The notes beneath the pieces were generated by a model. The model made no database searches. It had not been told where the DNA came from and saw nothing but the letters and a program-made list of their open reading frames with translations. A program made the position numbers and the translations under genes. From positions 56,393 to 120,392 of the forward strand of contig JACRAZ010000025.1 of assembly GCA_016213205.1 (NCBI GenBank): DNA of 64,000 nucleotides, written 5' to 3'. This DNA is from Burkholderiales bacterium. GTDB taxonomy: Bacteria; Pseudomonadota; Gammaproteobacteria; Burkholderiales; Burkholderiaceae_C. This document shows positions 44,532 through 53,360 of the stretch, piece by piece (within the stretch, counting starts at the first letter, position 1; each line of letters opens with the position of its first letter).

Positions 44532-45832
44532 ATCGCAGCGGGCTCCAGTGGCTATTGATTGCCGAAGCTGGAGTGGGGGTGACTATTGAAAGTTCGCGTC
44601 GGCTTGGTCTGAGACGAACCGGCAGGTCGTCAGAAGCCATTCGCGCAGAACTCTCGCGGCGGGGTCAAGCGGTGTCGGCAGCAGCGGCACTCGCCCCGCT
44701 CAGCAACGAAAGTGCGCGCGCGGTTCTCATGTGTGCGCTTCATAAGGCAAGGTCCCCTGGCGACGAGCTGGGGAGTATGCCGTCGTTCTGCGAGTCGCCG
44801 CGTGTCGCGTCATGGGACGAGTCGTCGCTCTTGGACGCCGAAGATCAGCTCCACAGACTGATCGCCTCACTACCGCAAAACCTCTCTTCTGCGATCTCGT
44901 TCCATCGCACGAGGAAATACGTCAGCTTCTATAAGGCCGGCTCCGTGGTTTCGGAACTTCGCGAGTTGTGGGGTGTTGCCATCGATTTTTGGAATAAGAC
45001 ATCCCATTCCGACGGGGTTCTGTACAGAGAGGCGGGCGGAACTGGCGTGCCTCAACTGGCAACGTTTGTCAGACACACGCTAGCGGATATTGAGCAAACC
45101 GCGGACCTTCTCTTGTCACCGACAAGAATCCCCGTAGACATTGACACCTTCGTGCTTTCTGCGAAGGCAGCAAGCATATTCTTCCACGAAGCTATTGGGC
45201 ACTCCCTGGAACAGCGGCACATGAGCCGGGCGCTAGCTGATGTTCGTGCTGGTGATGAAGTCTTGCCGACTTTTGTCAATGTGACCGATGACCCGACTGC
45301 AGGTCAGATGTTTGGCTACAGACAAGTCGATGATGTCGGCAACATAACTTGCCATTCGACCCTCATTGACAGCGGGCGAATATATGGGTGTTTTGCCGAT
45401 GCAGAGTTCTCCGAAAGCCGAGGACTGCTGTCCGTCGCGGCTCGCTGGCGGCAAGATCCGAGATTTCCAACTAGAAGCAGGATGAGCAACCTGGTCGTGC
45501 GTTCCGGAAACGGAACAATCGAAGAATTCATAAGAGCAACCGCGCACGGCTGCTATGTTGAACGTGCGTCTGAAGGCAGCATCGATAATGAATCCGGCTA
45601 CTTCTCGCTTCGGATCAATGAGGCCTACTTGATCGTCAATGGACGACGACATGAGCGCTTAGTTCCATTCTCTTTGGTTGGGCACTTCAGAGATCTCAAA
45701 AACGGTCTTGCCGCGATATCTGCTGAATCAACTGACACCGCCATGTATTGCAGCACCGGGGGGTCAGTATGCCCGACAGGCATGAGGGCTCCCGGTTGCC
45801 TACTGCGTGGTCTACGAATTGAATCAGATTGA
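44492..45832 (+). CDS. TldD/PmbA-family metalloprotease homologue
   Basis: 446 residues. The C-terminal two thirds match TldD: zinc motif HEAIGH at residues 232-236 (HExxxH), FNVTDDP-like segment TFVNVTDDP, the GFTRSRMSN-like RFPTRSRMSNLVV block, and the terminal CSTGGSVCPTGMRAPG that in TldD supplies the third zinc ligand. The N-terminal third is poorly conserved and short. TldD/TldE pairs degrade unfolded peptides and cleave the microcin B17 leader. There is no TldE partner here. It lies 28 bases after the first gene in the operon, so removal of a leader is a natural inference. Confidence 0.88.
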   Translation: MLEGKRQPPGVTIDRSGLQWLLIAEAGVGVTIESSRRLGLRRTGRSSEAIRAELSRRGQAVSAAAALAPLSNESARAVLMCALHKARSPGDELGSMPSFCESPRVASWDESSLLDAEDQLHRLIASLPQNLSSAISFHRTRKYVSFYKAGSVVSELRELWGVAIDFWNKTSHSDGVLYREAGGTGVPQLATFVRHTLADIEQTADLLLSPTRIPVDIDTFVLSAKAASIFFHEAIGHSLEQRHMSRALADVRAGDEVLPTFVNVTDDPTAGQMFGYRQVDDVGNITCHSTLIDSGRIYGCFADAEFSESRGLLSVAARWRQDPRFPTRSRMSNLVVRSGNGTIEEFIRATAHGCYVERASEGSIDNESGYFSLRINEAYLIVNGRRHERLVPFSLVGHFRDLKNGLAAISAESTDTAMYCSTGGSVCPTGMRAPGCLLRGLRIESD

Positions 45833-45844
45833 TGTGAGAGAACG

Positions 45845-46966
45845 TTGGCTATCCCCGCAACTGTAGTGCTCGATCCACACTGGGATCCTGTTCCGATAGG
45901 ATCTGGAGATGTGTTTCTGGACAACATATATGGAGAGCACCGTCGAATACGCAACGCCGAGCCGGTTCTAATTGACCTGCTCAAAGAACTTGTTAGGCCG
46001 CGGAGCACTTGCGAACTACTCTCAAAGATGCTGGACCGGCACGGCTTAGAAGCGAATGGCCGCGCAAGCACGCTGCTCGAACGACTACTGGAAAAGGGGA
46101 TAGTGCGCGACTATCTCGAGATACGGCGACCGGATCTAACACCAGATGCCGACCTCTACGAGCGATTCGCGACTGAAATTAGTTGGCTGGCCGGCCTTGG
46201 GGGGAGTTTCGAGGCGGGTCATCGCGCATTTTCGCGACTTCGGCAGGCGCGGGTTGTAGTCATCGGGTTGGGCGGCGCAGGAAGCATACTTACACAAATG
46301 CTCGCGGCTGCTGGTGTCGGTGAACTGATATTGGTTGACGGCGATACAGTGGAGGACTCCAATCTCTCTAGGCAGATATTCTATTCTTCAGAGTCAGCGA
46401 GGAGGTCCGAAGCGAAGACAATTGTGCTGGAGCGATCGATCCGTGCATTAACCACATTTACTTCTGTTGTGGCGCACAATGAATTCGTCGCGAATCAGCA
46501 AAGGATCGAAGAAATTGTCAAGGGCTCAGACGCAATTGCGCTAACCGCCGATACTCCGCGAATAAAGCTTCAACGCTCAGTAAACGGCGCTGCGATCAAG
46601 CATGGAGTTCCGCTGATCTATTCATTTGTGGGGCAGGTCGGCCCATTCTTCATCCCAGGGAAATCAGCCTGCTTTGGGTGCTTGGAACATCACTGGAGGC
46701 GGAAGAGCGGCGAAGCGCACGACCTGATTGTCGAGGGCTACTCGAATATTGGCAGGCGGGAGCAGCCCGCCACGGTCTTGGCCGCGGCTCGGATTGCGAA
46801 TGGTCTTTGCTCTGAGATCCTTGGTCATCTGACCCAGCTGATTCCCGTCGAAACCATAGATCAGATGGTCCACTACGTCGGGAATCATGGCAGTTCGTAT
46901 GAACGGTGCCTACGCGACAAACACTGCGCTTGCAGTATTTGGCGTGGAACTCCACGACGGCCATGA
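45845..46966 (+). CDS. RRE-E1 (ThiF-like) fusion, peptide-recognition/adenylation protein
   Basis: 373 residues from TTG 45845 with GAGAG upstream. Residues 1-95 form a winged-helix segment (VFLDNIYGEHRRIRNAEPVL, then LLERLLEKGIVRDYL) like the RiPP recognition element of cyclodehydratase partner proteins. Residues 130-340 are an E1/ThiF fold: GLGGAG at 141-146, LVDGDTVEDSNLSRQ, and paired cysteines C276/C279 and C361/C363 that could hold zinc. In azoline-forming systems such proteins bind the leader and present the substrate to YcaO. Starts 12 bases after the TldD stop. Confidence 0.85.
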   Translation: MAIPATVVLDPHWDPVPIGSGDVFLDNIYGEHRRIRNAEPVLIDLLKELVRPRSTCELLSKMLDRHGLEANGRASTLLERLLEKGIVRDYLEIRRPDLTPDADLYERFATEISWLAGLGGSFEAGHRAFSRLRQARVVVIGLGGAGSILTQMLAAAGVGELILVDGDTVEDSNLSRQIFYSSESARRSEAKTIVLERSIRALTTFTSVVAHNEFVANQQRIEEIVKGSDAIALTADTPRIKLQRSVNGAAIKHGVPLIYSFVGQVGPFFIPGKSACFGCLEHHWRRKSGEAHDLIVEGYSNIGRREQPATVLAAARIANGLCSEILGHLTQLIPVETIDQMVHYVGNHGSSYERCLRDKHCACSIWRGTPRRP

Positions 46967-48135
46967 GAGTAAAATTTAGGTTGGGCGACTTGTTAGAGGC
47001 GGTCGGGGATACAGATCAACTCCAACTCGCCGCGGAAGACCCCCTTAAAACTCTGGAAACATGCACTCGAGCATCGAAGCTTGCCGGTGTATCGCGCCTC
47101 ACAGACCTTACGCTGCTTGACTGCCTGGGAATGGATACCTGGCAAGCTGTTCGACCACTGTCAAGGAATCTCGTGGTTAGCCAGGGTAAGGGCGGGAACC
47201 CCATAGCTGCAAAAATCTCAGCATTGGCCGAAGCGATTGAACTCTCGTGTGCGGAGGAGCCAGCTTGGGATTCGTGGGCATCACCAATAGATGCTGCATC
47301 AAAGCTGACGTATGAATACGCGCAGTTGCCGGGACTTCGGGATGTGTCGGGGGAATTTTGGGGGATTCCTCGCCGCTGGACGCGGGCCTACGACCTAGCG
47401 GTAGGCGAATGGTCATTCATTCCCACCGAACTGGTCTGCATAGACTTCACCTCCAAGGTCCTTGATCCCCCGTCGTTCAGAGTGACGTCTAACGGACTTG
47501 CTAGCGGCGATACCGTCGAACAAGCGGTATTGCATGGGTTGCTGGAGGTGATCGAACGTGACGCAATCGGACGTGCGCAGGACGGACTCGCGCCGCGAAT
47601 TCCAGTTAGGTTTCAACCCGAAGATCTGAGTGAACCCTGCCGAAGTATTCTTCAAAGAATCGGAGATATGGGGGGCTTCGTTGAAGCCAGCTATATTCGA
47701 TCTTCAATCGGGCTACCAGCTTTTGAAGCCAGAATTGTAGGCGACGATGGAAGAGTCTTCTTCGGAACAGCAGCACATTTTCAGCCTGTCGCCGGCCTGG
47801 TTGCAGCGATCTATGAGGCTGCTCAGTCCAGGCTAACCGCAATCTCTGGTGCCAGAGATGACATCTCAGATCAAACCTACCTACCGCGTGGCGGGAACAG
47901 AACCGTTAAGGCAGCGTTTCGAGCAAGACGGCCAATGGCCAGCGGTGCAAAGCGGATCGAGGAAATCGACGGCCTCAAGGTCGGAGGAAAGAGAGAGGCA
48001 ATAGCTCGCTGCACTGAACTCCTAAAGGAGGCGAGATACACCTGCTTGGTGGCGGACATTGGAAGCGTGGCTAGCGACTTTCATGTCGCTTTTGTTGTGA
48101 TACCAAAGATGCAGAGAACGCGAGGGCATTCTTGA
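46963..48135 (+). CDS. YcaO-domain ATP-dependent peptide-modifying enzyme
   Basis: 390 residues. ATG 46963 overlaps the stop of the E1-like gene as ATGA, so I prefer it over a start 57 bases upstream. YcaO signatures are clear: VVSQGKGGNPIAAKISALAEAIELSCAEE (ATP and metal residues), EQAVLHGLLEVIERDAIGR, and the C-terminal DFHVAFVVIPKM. YcaO enzymes use ATP to activate a backbone amide, giving azolines with Cys/Ser/Thr, amidines, or thioamides. Pairing with TfuA next door points toward thioamide formation by known precedent. Composition is lower in GC than the chromosome. Confidence 0.93.
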   Translation: MRVKFRLGDLLEAVGDTDQLQLAAEDPLKTLETCTRASKLAGVSRLTDLTLLDCLGMDTWQAVRPLSRNLVVSQGKGGNPIAAKISALAEAIELSCAEEPAWDSWASPIDAASKLTYEYAQLPGLRDVSGEFWGIPRRWTRAYDLAVGEWSFIPTELVCIDFTSKVLDPPSFRVTSNGLASGDTVEQAVLHGLLEVIERDAIGRAQDGLAPRIPVRFQPEDLSEPCRSILQRIGDMGGFVEASYIRSSIGLPAFEARIVGDDGRVFFGTAAHFQPVAGLVAAIYEAAQSRLTAISGARDDISDQTYLPRGGNRTVKAAFRARRPMASGAKRIEEIDGLKVGGKREAIARCTELLKEARYTCLVADIGSVASDFHVAFVVIPKMQRTRGHS

Positions 48136-48136
48136 C

Positions 48137-49552
48137 ATGACAACGAGGTATGCCTTTGTCGGTCCAACTTTCCCCAACTTTCATCATTCTGGCGTCCTCG
48201 TATTGCCTCCAGCAAAGCGAGGGGACATTCTAGAGATAATGAAACGTTCACCAGAAGGGATTCTTCTGGTTGATGGATTCTTCGGTCAGCAACCGTCGAT
48301 TATGCATCGTGAATTGCTGCAGGCTGTTCGAGCGGGCATCCAGGTCGTTGGGTGTTCAAGCATGGGGGCGCTCAGAGCAGCCGAGTTGCATGAATATGGA
48401 ATGATTGGCGTTGGCAGGATCTTTGAATCGCTGAGGTGTGGCGACATAAATGGTGACGATGAGGTGGCAATGCTTCATGGGCCGCCTGAACTGCAATACT
48501 GTGAGGTTACATTTCCACTTTGCAATCTACGCTCAACTGTTGAACTGGCCTCGCAGCGCTACAAGAGTATGAGTGGAGATTTCGCGACCGCTTTGGAGCT
48601 CGCATCACTATTGCCGTTTCATGACAGAACCCTTGGTCAGGTCGAGAGCCTCTTGCGAGCTACTGGCACTGGCGAAGATCCGTCGTCAATCATCAATGCG
48701 TTACGGAGCTGTTGGGTAGATCAAAAGAGACTTGATCTCATTGAAGCAATTCCTGCTCTATTCGATCGCCCTCGCCCGGAGATCGTGCAGCGCCTGCAGG
48801 CTAGTTGGGCGGAGACTAGTTGGCTACGCCTTCGCAAACAAGATGGCAATATCGAGCCTTCGGGGGTATCGACGCGCCTAGTCGGGGCCATTATAAGATT
48901 CTACGACCCGACCTTCGAGAAGCATCTCCTCGGCGCATTCAACGAAATCATCATCAGTCGAATACCAAGCTCGAGAGTCGAGCAATCGAAAGATATCAAA
49001 CGCAAGGTTGAATGCCGGTTAGCTGAGTACAACAACAACTGGCCTGATGCAGACGTGAACGGTGCGGTTGGCGCTGCCGTTTACATGCATCCGACCTGTG
49101 ATGTCGATGTTTGGCGGCAGTCGCCGCCGAGGCAAATCAATAAGAGCACAATCCTTGAATGGGCTCGGAGGGAGGTTGTTGTCATTGAACGAGCTATCAA
49201 CAACTACCGACTCGCACCAAACTTCGGCTTAGCCTTGAGCTGTGCTCAGTGTATTGAGAAGTTTACGGGAGTTCAGATGAGTAGTTCTACCCTTCGACCG
49301 GAGGGGATGACCGATTGGGAGCTCTGGGAGAGCCTAAAGAGGACGCGCCATTGGCTAACCGAGCCAACTAAAGCTGCCAACGAACTGACATTCGACGATG
49401 CGAGTGAAATGCTCGAGCAATACAGGCAGATCGCGGCGTTTGAATTGGCCGCATTGGGGCGCGGCGTCCAACCTTGGTGGGGAGTTCAGCAAAAAAATGC
49501 GGACTGCCTTACTGATCTTCTTTCCGCGGCCAGCGCACTTATCGATGAGTAA
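48137..49552 (+). CDS. TfuA-like protein
   Basis: 471 residues. The N-terminal 160 residues match the TfuA family: FVGPTFP, LLVDGFFGQQPSIMHRELLQ and the hallmark VVGCSSMGALRAAELHEYGM. The C-terminal 300 residues are an extended helical region not found in short TfuA proteins and not recognised. TfuA partners YcaO in thioamidation, probably supplying sulfur, as in methyl-coenzyme M reductase modification and thioviridamide-type peptides. It starts one base after the YcaO stop, and its own end overlaps the subtilase start. Confidence 0.9.
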   Translation: MTTRYAFVGPTFPNFHHSGVLVLPPAKRGDILEIMKRSPEGILLVDGFFGQQPSIMHRELLQAVRAGIQVVGCSSMGALRAAELHEYGMIGVGRIFESLRCGDINGDDEVAMLHGPPELQYCEVTFPLCNLRSTVELASQRYKSMSGDFATALELASLLPFHDRTLGQVESLLRATGTGEDPSSIINALRSCWVDQKRLDLIEAIPALFDRPRPEIVQRLQASWAETSWLRLRKQDGNIEPSGVSTRLVGAIIRFYDPTFEKHLLGAFNEIIISRIPSSRVEQSKDIKRKVECRLAEYNNNWPDADVNGAVGAAVYMHPTCDVDVWRQSPPRQINKSTILEWARREVVVIERAINNYRLAPNFGLALSCAQCIEKFTGVQMSSSTLRPEGMTDWELWESLKRTRHWLTEPTKAANELTFDDASEMLEQYRQIAAFELAALGRGVQPWWGVQQKNADCLTDLLSAASALIDE

Positions 49553-50798
49553 TTCTGCACTCAATTGGTTGGATCTCCAGGCGCGGATGCTGTCCGCAAA
49601 ACTTGATCTCGATGGCCGAGTTGACTTGCTATTCGTTCCGAAGCCGCGGGCTGGAACTGGAGCAGCGGCGGGCGCCTTAAACACTCTAAACGGCACTTGG
49701 CTCCAATTCTTGAACAACACATCCATCGCCTCGCCAAGGGCCGCTGGGGGTGTCGTTGGACCGCAACTGGCGAGCGCCCCTAGATTCGAACTCTATGAGA
49801 ACCTTGGGCTGGCAGTCGCGTCAGTGAGGGCAAGCGAAGTTGGTCAACTACAGTCGGTAGCAGACGCACTCGAGGAAGTCCACGTGCTTCCGCCGCTTGA
49901 ACTCATTCGGCCTGAGTTCACTGGTGCACTTGCAAACATACCCGCTGGAGTTTCGTGGGCAATCAAGCTCCTAAAGATTGACAAGCTGTGGGAGAGGGGG
50001 CTACGCGGGCAGGGTGTTGTGGTTGGGCATCTGGATACCGGAGTGGACGTTAAGCATCCCAGCTTGATCCACGCCGTTTCATGCTTTGCCGACGTAAGGT
50101 CGGATGGCCAGCTTGAGGAGAACACAAATCCCAGGGATTCGGGCCAACATGGAACGCATACTGCTGGACTGCTTTGTGGGTCAGTTCTAGACGGCGCTGA
50201 GTTTGGGTGCGCCCCACAGGCCCAGTTGGCCAGCGCGATCGTTATCGAAGGCGGCGACGTCGCTCGCCGCGTACTTCGCGGCCTTGATTGGTGTGTCGGG
50301 AAGAAGGTACGAATTGTCAACCTTTCAGTCGGCGTTCCGGGATTTAATCCTGCATTTCAACCCGTTATGAGTGCTCTGCGGGCGAGGGATGTACTCGCGA
50401 TTGTCGCTGTTGGCAACGAAGGCCCAAATACTAGTCGATCTCCAGGCAACTATGCGGAAGCACTGTCAGTAGGGGCAATTCAGCCCGACGGTGCAGTATG
50501 GCCTCGAAGCTCAACTCAATCATTTGATCGGACAAGTGACCCGCTCGTGCCAGACATCTATGCTCCCGGCGCAGAAGTTTGGTCTACATGGCCAAACGGT
50601 GCCGCGATGATGCTATCCGGCACGTCAATGGCTAGTCCGCATGTTGCGGGACTCGCCGCACTTCTGCTACAGGCGGCGCCGAATGCGTCTGCAGGCGACC
50701 TAGAGGTTGCAATACGGACATCAATTGAACAGCCGGTTGGCCTAGCTGTGGCTGTGCCCAATGCTGTCCGTGCTTTGGAGTCACTTGTTGGCGTTTGA
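49545..50798 (+). CDS. Cytosolic S8 subtilisin-like protease
   Basis: 417 residues from ATG 49545, which overlaps the TfuA stop by 8 bases. Catalytic residues are all present: Asp164 in GHLDTGVDVKHPS, His202 in GQHGTHTAG, oxyanion Asn291 in VAVGNEGP and Ser361 in GTSMASPHVAG. No signal peptide is visible. The N-terminal 130 residues may act as an inhibitory prosegment or recognition domain. In the context of a RiPP operon a leader-removing or activating protease is the likely role. Longer upstream starts exist but would overlap TfuA more deeply. Confidence 0.93.
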   Translation: MSNSALNWLDLQARMLSAKLDLDGRVDLLFVPKPRAGTGAAAGALNTLNGTWLQFLNNTSIASPRAAGGVVGPQLASAPRFELYENLGLAVASVRASEVGQLQSVADALEEVHVLPPLELIRPEFTGALANIPAGVSWAIKLLKIDKLWERGLRGQGVVVGHLDTGVDVKHPSLIHAVSCFADVRSDGQLEENTNPRDSGQHGTHTAGLLCGSVLDGAEFGCAPQAQLASAIVIEGGDVARRVLRGLDWCVGKKVRIVNLSVGVPGFNPAFQPVMSALRARDVLAIVAVGNEGPNTSRSPGNYAEALSVGAIQPDGAVWPRSSTQSFDRTSDPLVPDIYAPGAEVWSTWPNGAAMMLSGTSMASPHVAGLAALLLQAAPNASAGDLEVAIRTSIEQPVGLAVAVPNAVRALESLVGV

Positions 50799-50819
50799 CC
50801 AGGCGAGCGGGAGTCTCCA

Positions 50820-51779
50820 GTGCTTGTCTCACAGGGCTTTGACACATCAACGATGCGTGGTGATGTGAGTCAGCACCAAGTTGAAATTTTTCACACTGCT
50901 GTTCTGTCTCGCCTTTCGCTTTCCCTCGGGCTCGAACCGGATTCCAAGAGGCCACGTAGTTGGTCATGGCCCTGCCAACACTGGTCGCTCTGGAAGCTTC
51001 GGCATCAAGGCGGTACAGTCGGCGCCGAACAGCGATCGGCAATGCTGAATCTGCTGCGGGAACAGTATGAACTCCGGCCGTCCCCTCTAGTCATGAGTTC
51101 ACCCGAATCTGAACTATGGTCGGTAGAGGGGCTCAGAGTCTGTCAGGGAAGCGACGCGAACTTTCGACGCACAGCGTTGCTTCTCGATCGAGCGGGCCTA
51201 GAAAAATTCCTCTCTGATCTGCGCGATGTCTGCGAAATTCTGCGGAGTTGCGATCCTCAAGCTTTCGATCGTATTCAAGAACTGGTTCGAGACGTTGTAC
51301 CCGTCTGCGGAGGCGGACTTCGCTCGGCCACCACGCCCCTGGTTTTTGGTGCTGTCTTTGTAAACGTCGATGCAGTGGAGCAGCCAATCGACTTGATTGC
51401 GTTGCTAGTGCATGAGTCTTCACATCTCGCTTTGCACATTAAGGCGGCGAGCCAGAAGTTGGTCTCTGATTCCAGAGCTATGATGAAGTCACCTCTCCGT
51501 CTGGACCCTCGTCCACCGATCTTTGTCTTGCATGCAACGTATGTGAGCGCGAAGGTCGCAGATTGCATGCTTGCCCTAAGTGATCAGCTCACAAGTTGCG
51601 CACGGGATAGAGCATTTCTCTTGGGCGTAGAAGCCCTCCACGACTTGGAGTCTGGGCTAGCGGCACTCTCAGGGTCAGACCACCTTACTCCACAGGGCGC
51701 CGAGCTAGTTGACGGACTTGCAGAAGTCCACCGAGCACTTGCACGTCGTCGGCTTCCCAAGCGGACGAGCGCTTCCTGA
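50820..51779 (+). CDS. HExxH-motif peptide-modification protein
   Basis: 319 residues from GTG 50820, which has CGGGAG upstream; ATG 50853 is an alternative. A single zinc motif HESSH (H198, E199, H202) sits in IDLIALLVHESSHLALH, within a helical domain. This fits the HExxH-motif putative peptide-modification family seen in several RiPP clusters (mod_HExxH). Function of the family is unsettled: protease-like or hydroxylase-like. It is the last gene of the lower-GC operon. Confidence 0.82.
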   Translation: MLVSQGFDTSTMRGDVSQHQVEIFHTAVLSRLSLSLGLEPDSKRPRSWSWPCQHWSLWKLRHQGGTVGAEQRSAMLNLLREQYELRPSPLVMSSPESELWSVEGLRVCQGSDANFRRTALLLDRAGLEKFLSDLRDVCEILRSCDPQAFDRIQELVRDVVPVCGGGLRSATTPLVFGAVFVNVDAVEQPIDLIALLVHESSHLALHIKAASQKLVSDSRAMMKSPLRLDPRPPIFVLHATYVSAKVADCMLALSDQLTSCARDRAFLLGVEALHDLESGLAALSGSDHLTPQGAELVDGLAEVHRALARRRLPKRTSAS

Positions 51780-51809
51780 TCTTGATCCTTGTGGAATGGC
51801 CGCGGAGAT

Positions 51810-52664
51810 ATGCGAAAGCGTCCGACCTTTGTTCTGCCGCACTATCCCGATCCAAGCCCCGACCTTGCAATTGAGCGAGGCCCGGCGAATGAAGGCGTCG
51901 GGTGGTGGGTGCCGCACGTCAAGCATACATACTTGGCCAAGTACATCAATGGGACGCGCAAGGCGCAGGTGAAATTCCCCAAGCGGGTGCTGATTGATAC
52001 GTTTTGTGGGCCGGGGCGAATTCAGGTTCGAGGCGAAACGTTCACTCGCGACGGTGGGTCCATGGTTGCATGGCACCAGTCAGTGACCTCGCAGTGCCCG
52101 TTCACCAGCGTGATGGTTGGCGACTTGGATGTCGAACGCTCGCGGGCCTGTGAAGCTCGGTTGCTCGCCGTAGGCGCGCCAGTGAAGCGCTTCGACGGGC
52201 CGGCGGCTGAGACGGCACTGAGGATGGCCGATGCCGTGCCGAGTGGCGCGCTTTGCTTGGCCTACATCGATCCGTACAACCTGGAGTACCTGTCGTTCTC
52301 CATCATCGAACGGCTCGCGCGATTGCCGTACATCGACTTCGCCGTGCACTTCAGCATGATGGATCTGACCCGCAACGTGGACATGGAGCTCGACCCGGAC
52401 AGGGATCGATTCAGCGGCGCCAATCCAGGGTGGCGCGATCGCGTGCCCACCAATACGGCGAAGGCAAGCCTGCCCGTTTGGTTCTTCGAGGACTGGCGCG
52501 ATCAGATCGCCAAGCTGGGGTTCAGCGTGAGCCATGAGATGCCGCTGGTGAAGGACGGCCAGGGCCGAGCGCTTTACCGCCTGGTGTTCTTCAGCCGGCA
52601 TGCCTTCCCCGACCGGATCTGGGGCGACATCGCGCGCGATCCCACGCGTTCGCTCTTCGACTGA
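51810..52664 (+). CDS. Three-Cys-motif partner protein TcmP (first copy)
   Basis: 284 residues. A methyltransferase-like Rossmann layout is visible: VLIDTFCGPGRIQV (motif I-like), MVGDLDVERSRACEARL, and CLAYIDPYNLEYLSF (DPxN, motif IV-like). This matches the TcmP family, which accompanies DUF5131 (phage Gp37/Gp68) three-cysteine proteins. ATG 51810 is chosen over a TTG at 51789; GGAG is close upstream. GC is clearly higher than in the preceding operon, so it belongs to a separate module. The enzymatic activity is unknown. Confidence 0.85.
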   Translation: MRKRPTFVLPHYPDPSPDLAIERGPANEGVGWWVPHVKHTYLAKYINGTRKAQVKFPKRVLIDTFCGPGRIQVRGETFTRDGGSMVAWHQSVTSQCPFTSVMVGDLDVERSRACEARLLAVGAPVKRFDGPAAETALRMADAVPSGALCLAYIDPYNLEYLSFSIIERLARLPYIDFAVHFSMMDLTRNVDMELDPDRDRFSGANPGWRDRVPTNTAKASLPVWFFEDWRDQIAKLGFSVSHEMPLVKDGQGRALYRLVFFSRHAFPDRIWGDIARDPTRSLFD

Positions 52665-52713
52665 AGCTGCCACGACTGCGGCCGGCGGTTGTCCCTTTCG
52701 CTGGCGCAGTTTG

Positions 52714-52729
52714 GTGTACGTTCGTACAC
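52714..52729. promoter_or_regulatory. Palindromic operator before the LexA-like gene
   Basis: GTGTACG-TT-CGTACAC, two perfect 7-base arms, ending 7 bases before ATG 52737. It covers the likely -10 (TACACT, 52725-52730), so binding of the LexA-like repressor would block its own promoter. The remainder of 52665-52736 shows nothing else. Confidence 0.65.
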
Positions 52730-52736
52730 TAATGCG

Positions 52737-53360
52737 ATGGGCCGGCCGAACAACGATCTCGACCACGTGGGGCGTTTGCGCGACCACTACGCGCGGCACC
52801 GGGCACTGCCGTCCTATGCGGGTCTCAGTGAAGCCCTTGGCTTCCGGACCAAGAACGCCGCCTTCAAGCTTGCCGGCCGCCTGATGGCCTCTGGTCATCT
52901 GGAGTCCGCACCTGGCGGGCGCCTGGTTCCGGGCAAGCGGTTCTTCGAGCTGCCGCGCGTCGAGGACCAGCTCTCGGCTGGCTTTGGGAATGCCGCGGGC
53001 CCTTCCGGCGGCATCGAGCATCACGAGATCGACCGCCTGCTGGTGGATGTGCCATCGCAGACAATCTTGGTGCCGATCCGGGGAGACTCGATGTCCGCGG
53101 CGGGCGTGCTAGATGGCGACATCGCCGTTGTTCGGCGTACCGAAAATGCCTCGGCCGGCGATTTCGTGGCGGCGCTCGTAGATGGCGAGCTCTTGGTGAA
53201 GGAGCTCCGCTTCGAGCGCAGTCAGCCGGTGCTCATGCCACACAACAAGCACTACCGACCGATCCATCCGAAGAGCGTGTTCAGCATACTGGGTGTCGTG
53301 ACCGGCATCGTTCGACGGTACGGTCGCGGTACTGCAAGGGTACGAGGAGAGACGAAATGA
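52737..53360 (+). CDS. LexA-like S24 self-cleaving repressor
   Basis: 207 residues. The N-terminal 80 residues form a winged-helix DNA-binding domain (LRDHYARHRALPSYAGLSEALGF, then GRLMASGHLE). The C-terminal domain is an S24 peptidase with Ser in PIRGDSMSAAGVLDGD and Lys in LLVKELRFER. An Ala-Gly pair suitable for self-cleavage is at LSAGFGN or NAAGPSG. ATG 52737 is preferred over TTG 52689 because the operator lies between them. Its stop overlaps the DUF5131 start (ATGA). It likely derepresses the module upon DNA damage through RecA. Confidence 0.9.
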   Translation: MGRPNNDLDHVGRLRDHYARHRALPSYAGLSEALGFRTKNAAFKLAGRLMASGHLESAPGGRLVPGKRFFELPRVEDQLSAGFGNAAGPSGGIEHHEIDRLLVDVPSQTILVPIRGDSMSAAGVLDGDIAVVRRTENASAGDFVAALVDGELLVKELRFERSQPVLMPHNKHYRPIHPKSVFSILGVVTGIVRRYGRGTARVRGETK

